42,624 nucleotides of DNA. It comes from Bermanella sp. (GTDB taxonomy: Bacteria > Pseudomonadota > Gammaproteobacteria > Pseudomonadales > Oceanobacteraceae). The stretch spans positions 1-42,624 of the forward strand of contig JAPYOO010000012.1 in the NCBI GenBank assembly GCA_029938135.1. Direction: 5' to 3'. The position numbers and the translations under genes are program-made. This document shows, in pieces, positions 29,785 through 36,753 of this stretch; position 1 is the first letter of the stretch; the number at the start of each line of letters is the position of its first letter. Below the pieces are notes generated by a model that was given only the letters and a program-made list of their open reading frames with translations, did not search any database and had not been told where the DNA came from.

Positions 29785-31209
29785 ATGTTTGAGAACCTTC
29801 AAGACCGCTTGACCGGCGCTTTGCGCTCAATGAGCGGCAAAGCAAAAATTACAGAAGATAATGTTAAGGCTACCCTGCGCGAAGTTCGCATGGCCTTACT
29901 AGAGGCTGATGTAGCCCTGCCTGTGGTGAAAGCCTTTGTAAATCAGGTGAAAGAGCGCGCTGTGGGCAGTGAGGTTTTAAATAGCCTTAGCCCAGGCCAA
30001 GCCTTCCTAAAAATTGTACACAGCGAATTGCAAAGTGTGATGGGTGAGGCCAACGAAGGCCTAGACCTAGCCGCTAAGCCGCCGGCCATTATTCTTATGG
30101 CCGGTTTGCAAGGTGCAGGTAAAACCACCACCGTGGCAAAACTTGCTTTGTATTTGCAAGAGCGCGAAAAGAAAAAAGTAATGGTGGTAAGCGCCGACGT
30201 ATATCGTCCGGCCGCGATCAAGCAGCTAGAAACCCTAGCCAAAGAGGTGGGTGCGCAGTTCTTCCCATCTGATATATCCCAAAAGCCGGTAGACATTGCC
30301 CGCGCCGCTATTAAAGAAGCCAAAACGCAATTCGCTGATGTATTGATCGTTGATACCGCGGGCCGTTTAGCCATTGATGACGCCATGATGGCCGAAATTC
30401 AGCAGCTACATAAAGTGATTGATCCAGTAGAAACCTTGTTTGTGGTTGATGCCATGACAGGTCAGGATGCGGCCAATACCGCTAAGGCATTTAATGAAGC
30501 CTTACCGTTAACCGGTGTGATCCTAACAAAAGCCGATGGTGATGCACGTGGTGGTGCGGCCCTTTCGGTTCGTCACATTACTGGCAAGCCCCTTAAGTTT
30601 ATGGGTATGGGCGAGAAAATCGATGCCCTTGAGCCTTTCCACCCCGACCGTGTAGCGTCACGAATTCTAGATATGGGCGACGTAATGTCGTTGATCGAAG
30701 AAGTTGAACGCAAGGTCGATAAGAAAAAAGCCGAAAAACTTGCCAAGAAAATGCAAAAAGGCAAAGGCTTTGATCTAGAAGATTTCCGTGACCAGCTGCT
30801 GCAAATGAAAAATATGGGCGGCTTAATGGGCATGATGGATAAGCTTCCAGGCATGGGTAAAATGGGCGCGCAAGCGGGCCAAATGGATGTAGCCGAAAAA
30901 CAAATGGGTCAAACCGAAGCGGTTATTAATTCAATGACGCCAATGGAGCGTCGCTTCCCAGATAAAATTAACGGCAGCCGTAAAAAGCGTATCGCCGCGG
31001 GTTCTGGAACCAACATCCAAGAAATTAACCGCGTGCTTAAGCAACATAAGCAAATGCAAAAAATGATGAAAAAAATGTCGGGTAAAGGCGGCATGCGTAA
31101 AATGATGGGCGCTATGCAAGGCATGGGTGGTCAAGGCGGCCCAGGCGGAATGCCAGGCGGCGGTATGCCACCAGGTATGGGTGGCGGTGGCGGCTTTCCC
31201 AAGTTTTAA
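29785..31209 (+). CDS. ffh: Signal recognition particle protein Ffh
   Basis: AGLQGAGKTTTVAKLALYL, DTAGRLAIDD, LTKADGDARGGAALS; Met-rich M domain. Confidence 0.98.
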   Translation: MFENLQDRLTGALRSMSGKAKITEDNVKATLREVRMALLEADVALPVVKAFVNQVKERAVGSEVLNSLSPGQAFLKIVHSELQSVMGEANEGLDLAAKPPAIILMAGLQGAGKTTTVAKLALYLQEREKKKVMVVSADVYRPAAIKQLETLAKEVGAQFFPSDISQKPVDIARAAIKEAKTQFADVLIVDTAGRLAIDDAMMAEIQQLHKVIDPVETLFVVDAMTGQDAANTAKAFNEALPLTGVILTKADGDARGGAALSVRHITGKPLKFMGMGEKIDALEPFHPDRVASRILDMGDVMSLIEEVERKVDKKKAEKLAKKMQKGKGFDLEDFRDQLLQMKNMGGLMGMMDKLPGMGKMGAQAGQMDVAEKQMGQTEAVINSMTPMERRFPDKINGSRKKRIAAGSGTNIQEINRVLKQHKQMQKMMKKMSGKGGMRKMMGAMQGMGGQGGPGGMPGGGMPPGMGGGGGFPKF

Positions 31210-31235
31210 GTAAAAGATTAAAGAATGCAAAATTG

Positions 31236-31259
31236 AACCGGGCCTAGCCCGGTTTTTTT
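31236..31259 (+). terminator. ffh terminator
   Basis: AACCGGGC-CTA-GCCCGGTTTTTTT. Confidence 0.9.
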
Positions 31260-31442
31260 ATGTTCAGGATGAACGGCAGATTTTTGCTCCATGCAAAATC
31301 GGCATTTCCCACATCCATGTGGGTCGTATAGCGCGGTGGCAGGGTCGTGACAGGGATGTCACTTATCAGGACAATGCATGGAGCAATTGTCTAATGGCAA
31401 AGAGCGTATATGTTCAAGATAAAAGGCAGGTTTCTCCAGTCA
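31259..31442. repeat. Structured intergenic element: 150-bp-period direct repeat flanking nested inverted repeats
   Basis: TATGTTCAgGATgAAcGGCAGaTTT at 31259 and TATGTTCAaGATaAAaGGCAGgTTT at 31409; TTGCTCCATGCA (31284-31295)/TGCATGGAGCAA (31375-31386); inner hairpins CCCACAT-CC-ATGTGGG (31308-31323) and GTGACA-GGGA-TGTCAC (31347-31362). Confidence 0.7.
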
Positions 31443-31480
31443 TGGAATAGACCCCTAATATACGATCCAGTTATTTAATT

Positions 31481-31512
31481 CTTTCGTAGGAGTCGAGCTC
31501 GCTCGCGAACTC
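31481..31512. repeat. REP-like sequence (Pseudomonas-type GTAGGAGC...GCTCGCGAA)
   Basis: ctttcGTAGGAGtCGAGCTcGCTCGCGAActc resembles known Pseudomonas REP consensus; one copy seen here. Confidence 0.4.
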
Positions 31513-31571
31513 AAAGGCCCAATTCAAAACTAAGCTCTTTGATAGTGAATACCTCTAATGGTGAGTAAATC

Positions 31572-31644
31572 TCAGTTAAACCCACCATTCACCAGCCCCG
31601 CTGCGTCCATGCGACAAAGGCTGATGAATGGCAGGCTTAACTGA
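31572..31644 (-). ncRNA. Candidate structured RNA or folded DNA element: 26-bp hairpin, 21-nt loop
   Basis: TCAGTTAAACCCACCATTCACCAGCC ... GGCTGATGAATGGCAGGCTTAACTGA; 22/26 Watson-Crick pairs, and the 4 mismatches are A.C/C.A on + and therefore G.U on -. Confidence 0.45.
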
Positions 31645-31791
31645 TCTTGGCAGAAGCTTGTGATTCCGCTTTATAAGGACATCTGCAAAAGACGAAGCCG
31701 GAAATAGTCGTTTATTTTAGGTTGTCGGTACGCATATCCTGTATTTGAGGCCACAGCTGAAGGCTTCGTATTTAGAGGGCTGTAGGAATGT

Positions 31792-31965
31792 ATGCACAAG
31801 GCTGTAGAGTTATGCGGCTTTGACCGTGGTTATCAATTGTTTTTTGAAAATGAGGTGTTATGGTTGTGCCAATTAATATTAAAAAGTAATGAAGCGGCGA
31901 TGGAAATGCTGTGTAAGTGTTTGAGCGTAAAGGGAAAATACGTACCCGCCCAATGCCGCATATAA
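31792..31965 (+). CDS. Small hypothetical protein (57 aa), below the ORF-track cutoff
   Basis: MHKAVELCGFDRGYQLFFENEVLWLCQLILKSNEAAMEMLCKCLSVKGKYVPAQCRI; aggaatgt upstream. Confidence 0.35.
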   Translation: MHKAVELCGFDRGYQLFFENEVLWLCQLILKSNEAAMEMLCKCLSVKGKYVPAQCRI

Positions 31966-32025
31966 ATTCTTATCAGCACTCAAGCCGCATAACTGAACTG
32001 TTATGGATCATAAAAAGGAAAATTA

Positions 32026-32559
32026 ATGCATATTATAATTGGAATTATCACAGCCATCGCTGGCTTTTTTTGGGCATTACATAGCTTGCAAAACGCTGGT
32101 GTGGATCTTAATGCCTTTAACCCATTTACTTGGGCTCGTCGAAGAAAGTGGGAAAAACAATTAGGAACTAAGCCGCGACATACACTTACCAACTCAATGG
32201 ATGCAGCTGCACTTTTAGTTGTGGCAATTTCAAAGCAAGATGGTGAGATTACTAGAGAAACAAAACTTGAAGTATTATCCATTTTTGAATCTGAATTTGG
32301 CGTATCTAGAAGTAAAGCAATCGAAATGTTTTCTTCTTCAACATATCTGCTTAATGATGTTGTTGATATGATCTCTGAGGTTAAACCAGTATTAGAACCT
32401 AGTAAAAGCGAATTTCAGGTAAGTCATACGAATAAATTGGTAAAAATGCTAATTAAAGTAGCAAATATTGAAACTGGTATTTCTATAAACCAAGATAAAA
32501 TAATTCAAGGAGTAAAGGAAACCTTACTAATTACAGAGAAGAAGGCTTCGAACTGGTAA
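32026..32559 (+). CDS. TerB-like membrane-anchored protein (cassette gene)
   Basis: 177 aa; N-terminal TM, AAALLVVAISKQDGEITRETKLEVLSIFESEFGVS...LIKVANIETGISINQDKIIQGVKETL; followed 1 nt later by an attC-like site. Confidence 0.6.
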   Translation: MHIIIGIITAIAGFFWALHSLQNAGVDLNAFNPFTWARRRKWEKQLGTKPRHTLTNSMDAAALLVVAISKQDGEITRETKLEVLSIFESEFGVSRSKAIEMFSSSTYLLNDVVDMISEVKPVLEPSKSEFQVSHTNKLVKMLIKVANIETGISINQDKIIQGVKETLLITEKKASNW

Positions 32560-32560
32560 G

Positions 32561-32662
32561 CCATAACAAACGCATCATGATCGCAGCCTTTGGCTGCTGG
32601 GACGGTTTACACTTCGTTCGTTCCTCGCTGCGTTTCAACCGCCCCATATGCAGGCGTTATGC
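32561..32662 (+). repeat. attC-like integron recombination site (site A)
   Basis: cCATAACAAACGC...GCGTTATGc: CATAAC (562-567) pairs with GTTATG (656-661); inner GGGaCGGTT/AACCGcCCC stem and GCAGCC-TTT-GGCTGC hairpin. Confidence 0.85.
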
Positions 32663-32678
32663 ATAAAAATGATGATTA

Positions 32679-33223
32679 ATGGCCCCGCTTACGCCTCAAC
32701 TTGAATTAGCAATAAAAGACGAGTTAGGAACGGCTGAAATACTTAAATGGACTGAGCAGCCAATACCTTATAATACGATGGTTACTGCTTTTAGTTTATG
32801 GTTTATTGCTGTTCCATGGAGTGCTTTTTCTTACTTTTGGATTCAGGCTGCAATTGAAGAAGCAGAGCTAGGTAGTTTTTTCCTTACTTTGGTCTGCCTT
32901 TTTTTATTGTAGGGATATGTATGCTGCTATCTCCTTTTTGGAGATATTTTGAAGCAACTAGAACTGTATATGCGATAACTAATAAGAGAGCATTTACTCT
33001 TGGAATGGCTAATCGTATTGAAGTTAGAAATTATTTTCCAAATAGTATTGGTAACTTTAAAAAAATTGTTAAAAGTGACGGTGTAGGTGACTTAATTCTA
33101 GGTTTTGAACATTACAAAGATGCGGAAGGAGATAAGCAAATAAAAGAATATGGATTTTTCGCTGTAAATAAAATAAATGAAGTTGAAAAACTTATAGAAA
33201 ATTTAATTGAAATAAATACATAA
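32679..33223 (+). pseudogene. PH-domain-like membrane protein split by a -1 frameshift (32679-32912 + frame of 32921-33223); pseudogene, sequencing error or programmed frameshift
   Basis: LTLVCLF(F/L)IVGICMLLSPFWRYFEATRTVYAITNKRAFTL is rebuilt by a shift at a 7-T run; heptamer T_TTT_TTA at 32900-32906 is in the zero frame. Confidence 0.65.
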
Positions 33224-33300
33224 CAAAGCAAAGTACATTCGCACAGTAATCTGTGCTGGACTTGCTCATTCTTCGCTCGTCTGTGCTTGCGGCGTTGAGT
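33218..33300 (+). repeat. attC-like integron recombination site (site B)
   Basis: aCATAACAAAGC...GGCGTTGAGT; GTTGAGT fits GTTRRRY; GCAAAGTACA/TGTGCTTGC imperfect stem with bulge; inner GCACAG-TAAT-CTGTGC. Confidence 0.75.
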
Positions 33301-33333
33301 AAATTATATCGTCAAATATTAATGAGGTTAACG

Positions 33334-33879
33334 ATGAGAAATGTACTAGTGTGTTTTTTGTTAATAATATTGTCGTTTCAAGCAAGAGCAGAAGTAACTT
33401 CGACGGAGTTATTCAGTATTATTAACGACCGTCTAAGCTATATGAAAGACGTCGCTTTATTCAAAGCACAAAATCATCGCCCTATCGAAGATATTGATCG
33501 AGAAAAAATTGTTATAGATAACGCTAAAATGTCTGCACATAAAAGGGGTCTTGATCCAGTCCATGTCGAAGATTTCTATAAGGCACAAATCTCTGTCGCA
33601 AAGGCAATTCAGTACCGGTATCGCGCAGATTTACTTTCTCAATCCTCTTTTCAAAAGCCAAAAGATCTTCAGAAGGAGGTGCGTCCTGCCTTGCTTCGCT
33701 TAGGTGATCAAATTATTCAGAAAATGATGATGTACATTGAAATCTATGGCTCATTTAAATCAACAAAGTTTGATGAGTTTGATGCAGCCATTACTGTAAA
33801 ATACGTTACAGCTTCTGATAAGCAACTTATATTTAATGCTTTGCAAAAAATTAAACCAATGCCAAAAAAAGTAATTTAA
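33334..33879 (+). CDS. Secreted gamma-class chorismate mutase (AroQ-gamma/PheA2-like), cassette gene
   Basis: Signal peptide MRNVLVCFLLIILSFQARA; RLSYMKDVALFKAQNHRPIEDIDREKIVIDNA...GLDPVHVEDFYKAQISVAKAIQYRYRADLL. Confidence 0.8.
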   Translation: MRNVLVCFLLIILSFQARAEVTSTELFSIINDRLSYMKDVALFKAQNHRPIEDIDREKIVIDNAKMSAHKRGLDPVHVEDFYKAQISVAKAIQYRYRADLLSQSSFQKPKDLQKEVRPALLRLGDQIIQKMMMYIEIYGSFKSTKFDEFDAAITVKYVTASDKQLIFNALQKIKPMPKKVI

Positions 33880-33967
33880 CAAGTTACTGAGCAGCGAGCT
33901 ATATTCCGTATCTGAAGGCTCCCCCTAAAAGTAGACACCTATAATTAGCATAAGGTAGGTGTTAAAT
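33874..33967 (+). repeat. Possible degenerate attC (site C) or attC left half with mobile-element debris
   Basis: ATTTAAC (fits RYYYAAC) over the stop codon, and its exact reverse complement GTTAAAT (fits GTTRRRY) 80 nt downstream; central arms pair poorly. Confidence 0.35.
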
Positions 33968-34058
33968 GGCGAAAATACTCTGTGAAGAGCGCGTAGTAGA
34001 GCGCACACAAAATCGAATCAATCAGAAATAACCCATACTTAAGAACTTGAGGTTTAAA

Positions 34059-34931
34059 ACGATGAAAAAAAATGCCCTTATTTTGTTAGCAGCTACGGCA
34101 CTATTTCCTGTTGGCGCCAGTGCTGAAAGCAATCAATCCATTGTTCATGGTCAGGTTTCTGATCAGGTTATTGCGAAGCAGCGTGAGATGCTGAAAAAAA
34201 ATACCAAGGTTAAAGGGTTTGGCCCGCAGTCGCCACGTGATATCGACTTAAGCATTGGTAGTAATAGTCGTATATTTAGTGCGGCGCCCGCTTATACACA
34301 GATGAATCTATGTAATATTCATTTTCACAAAAATGCCGAGCATAAGGGTGGCGAGTTTACGCGTTATGCAGGCAATGGTGATGGCCACGGATATCAAAGT
34401 GGTTACCGATATTCAGGTCATTTAACTGCAGAAGAACAAGCACCTGTCGACACAGATATATGCCCAAGCAAACACGGTAGTCTTTTACCGGGGGATACCA
34501 TTGAAGTTCACTACGTTCACTCAACCGCTCAGATTAAACCCGGCCCAACTTTGGGTTCTTGTTTAAGTGACTCGATAAAAAATCCGCAATTGCGCGTAGA
34601 GACTCAAGTCTATGTCTTGGTTAACGACTCAAGTGCACAAGACTTCGGTGAATTGACCAAGCATGATTTGCAAAATGATCTACATCAGGCATCAAACATA
34701 CCTAAAAATACGGGCACGCCTATACAGTACGCAGGCTCCACTACGGGTCCTGGTTACAACGAAAGCGGCTCACCATTCCAGGTAACATGGAGTGTTCGCC
34801 CTAAAGTCGCCAAGGTTAATATTGAGACGGTAGGCGAATGGTGCAAAGGCAATACATTTAATGAAGATCATGCCCATGGAGTGCGAAACCTTGTTACTAA
34901 CCCCGATCTTCTGTCAAAAATTGACGGATAG
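34059..34931 (+). CDS. Delta-class carbonic anhydrase, exported (cassette gene); start may be 34047
   Basis: Signal MKKNALILLAATALFPVGASA; NLCNIHFHKNAEHKGGEFTRYAGNGDGHGYQSGYRYSG...PGDTIEVHYVHSTAQIKPGPTLGSCLS. Confidence 0.8.
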   Translation, partial: TMKKNALILLAATALFPVGASAESNQSIVHGQVSDQVIAKQREMLKKNTKVKGFGPQSPRDIDLSIGSNSRIFSAAPAYTQMNLCNIHFHKNAEHKGGEFTRYAGNGDGHGYQSGYRYSGHLTAEEQAPVDTDICPSKHGSLLPGDTIEVHYVHSTAQIKPGPTLGSCLSDSIKNPQLRVETQVYVLVNDSSAQDFGELTKHDLQNDLHQASNIPKNTGTPIQYAGSTTGPGYNESGSPFQVTWSVRPKVAKVNIETVGEWCKGNTFNEDHAHGVRNLVTNPDLLSKIDG

Positions 34932-34947
34932 TTTTAACAGCAACAAT

Positions 34948-35005
34948 CGTTAACAAAAAGCGCAAGCGGTCGCTGAAAAGCATGCCGTTTAGCTTGGTGT
35001 TAATT
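34948..35005 (+). repeat. Short attC-like integron recombination site (site D, ~58 bp)
   Basis: TTAAC/GTTAA outer, AAGC/GCTT, then AA(G)CGG/CCGTT with an extrahelical G at 34966. Confidence 0.8.
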
Positions 35006-35086
35006 TTGATGGCATAAGGCGGTAGTCTTTAAACGTAATTATCTAATTGGTATATTTAGCATGCGCAAAATTCAAGAGATAGCATT

Positions 35087-35644
35087 GTGAAAATAAACAT
35101 TCGTAAGTTTAAAGAAGGTGATGCACAAAAATTCCAAGAAGCGGTATTGGAATCCGTTGAACACCTTTCAATGTGGCTACCTTGGTGTACACCAAATTAC
35201 AGTATTGAAGATGCTAGTGAATGGGTAGCGTCGGCTGCTGATACTTGGCAAGCCGGAACGGATTACCGCTTTGTTATCGAAGACGCTAAAACACTTAAAA
35301 TTTTAGGCTGTGTCGGAATCAATCAGGTTGTGCCTCAACACAAAGTTGGGAACCTTGGATACTGGGTAAGAAAATCTGCACTGAATCAGGGTGTGTGTAC
35401 TCAAGCGGCTCGCCAAGTCGCTGCATTCGCGTTTGAGCAACTCGGATTTAAGCGGTTGGAGATTCATGTGCTAACTGACAATGACGCTAGCAATGGGGCC
35501 GCGTCCAAGTTAGGTGGGGAATACGAAGGCGTTTTCCGCAATAAATTATTATTTAATGATAAATCCCTACCAGCAAAATGTTATTCGATTGTTCCGGCTG
35601 ACTATGAAGTGAAAGTGTCTACGGTGACTAGTATTTACCAATAG
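35087..35644 (+). CDS. GNAT-family N-acetyltransferase (RimJ/RimL-like), GTG start
   Basis: 185 aa; VGNLGYWVRKSALNQGVCTQAARQVAAFAFEQLGFKRLEIHVLTDNDASNGAASKLGGEYEGVFRN. Confidence 0.88.
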   Translation: MKINIRKFKEGDAQKFQEAVLESVEHLSMWLPWCTPNYSIEDASEWVASAADTWQAGTDYRFVIEDAKTLKILGCVGINQVVPQHKVGNLGYWVRKSALNQGVCTQAARQVAAFAFEQLGFKRLEIHVLTDNDASNGAASKLGGEYEGVFRNKLLFNDKSLPAKCYSIVPADYEVKVSTVTSIYQ

Positions 35645-35938
35645 CCACGCTATTTGTATTATCTGAGTCAATGGTGTCGGAGCGATTGATTTTCTGCGTA
35701 AATAACAATGTGGTCGCTGTATGTATTCAGTAAAAAAAGCTGCGCTAGTCAAAAATGTCCAGTCTACAGCGCCCGAATTACCTTGAAACCCTCTTAAATA
35801 CACGGCTAAGCGGCCTTCCATTCCCTGTTCAAACCCTATACAATACGCGCCCAATATCCGCCATCTGTCTTTTTGACAGTTGGTAAACAAATGGCAAGTC
35901 ATATTAACGCTTGCCCACAACGAAGAAGGTTCCGTCGT

Positions 35939-36196
35939 ATGGTAGTTATCCGTTTAGCTCGTAGTGGTTCTAAGAAAAAGCCGTTTTATCACCTTTCTGT
36001 AGCTGACCAGCGTTTTCCACGTGACGGTCGTTTCATCGAGCGTGTAGGTTTCTTTAACCCTGTTGCTCGTGGCGCTGAAGAAGCTCTTCGTGTAGATCAA
36101 GAACGCGTTGAATACTGGATGAGCAAAGGCGCTCAGCCAAGTGCACGTGTTGCTAAGCTTCTTAAAGATGCTAAGAAAGCACAAGTAGCTGCATAA
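35939..36196 (+). CDS. rpsP: 30S ribosomal protein S16
   Basis: [41 protein letters not shown]; listed ORF start 35873 is too far upstream. Confidence 0.97.
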   Translation: MVVIRLARSGSKKKPFYHLSVADQRFPRDGRFIERVGFFNPVARGAEEALRVDQERVEYWMSKGAQPSARVAKLLKDAKKAQVAA

Positions 36197-36223
36197 TTCT
36201 GTTTGGTAATAAGACGTACTTTG

Positions 36224-36751
36224 ATGATTAAAACACCAGAACATCTAGCCATTATTGGCAAAATAACCGGCGTCTATGGCATCAAAGGTTGGCTGAAGAT
36301 CCAAAGTGATACTCAGCCAATGGAGAATATATTCTCTTACGGTGATTGGCAGGTTTGTATGAACGGCCAATGGACCACCGTTAAAGTGCGCAGCTGGCGC
36401 CCCCATGGTAAGGGCATTGTAGCGGCACTGGATGATTGTCAAGATCGCACATTAGCGCAGAAATACTGCCAATGTGAGGTAGCTATCCCACGGGATTTGT
36501 TGCCAACCGGCGAAGATGGCGAGTTTTATTACCATCAATTAGAAAAATTATTAGTGGTTACCACTAATGGCGAAGTTTTAGGGCGTATTGAAGAGCTTTT
36601 CAATACGGGGTCAAACGACGTAATGGTTGTGAAGCCTTGTAAAGAAAGTATCGATGGCCGCGAGCGCTGGGTGCCTTATGCAGACCAGTACTTAGCGGGC
36701 ATTAGCCTTGAAGATGGCGTTGTTAAAGTAGATTGGGATCCGGAATTCTAA
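36224..36751 (+). CDS. rimM: Ribosome maturation factor RimM
   Basis: [17 protein letters not shown]...VKVDWDPEF. Confidence 0.95.
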   Translation: MIKTPEHLAIIGKITGVYGIKGWLKIQSDTQPMENIFSYGDWQVCMNGQWTTVKVRSWRPHGKGIVAALDDCQDRTLAQKYCQCEVAIPRDLLPTGEDGEFYYHQLEKLLVVTTNGEVLGRIEELFNTGSNDVMVVKPCKESIDGRERWVPYADQYLAGISLEDGVVKVDWDPEF

Positions 36752-36753
36752 TC

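Noticed and set aside
31572-31644. The long hairpin as an integron attC site
   Set aside because: Core-box polarity is inverted (GTTAAAC at the left, GCTTAAC at the right) and mismatches replace extrahelical bases. Reverse complementing does not fix the polarity.
35645-35760. Another attC after the GNAT gene (AATAACAATGTGGTCGC...)
   Set aside because: A left-box-like AATAAC exists but no complementary GTT-type right box or arm pairing was found nearby.
35873-35938. N-terminal extension of S16 in the listed ORF
   Set aside because: S16 proteins begin at [10 protein letters not shown]; the extra 22 codons are probably 5' UTR.
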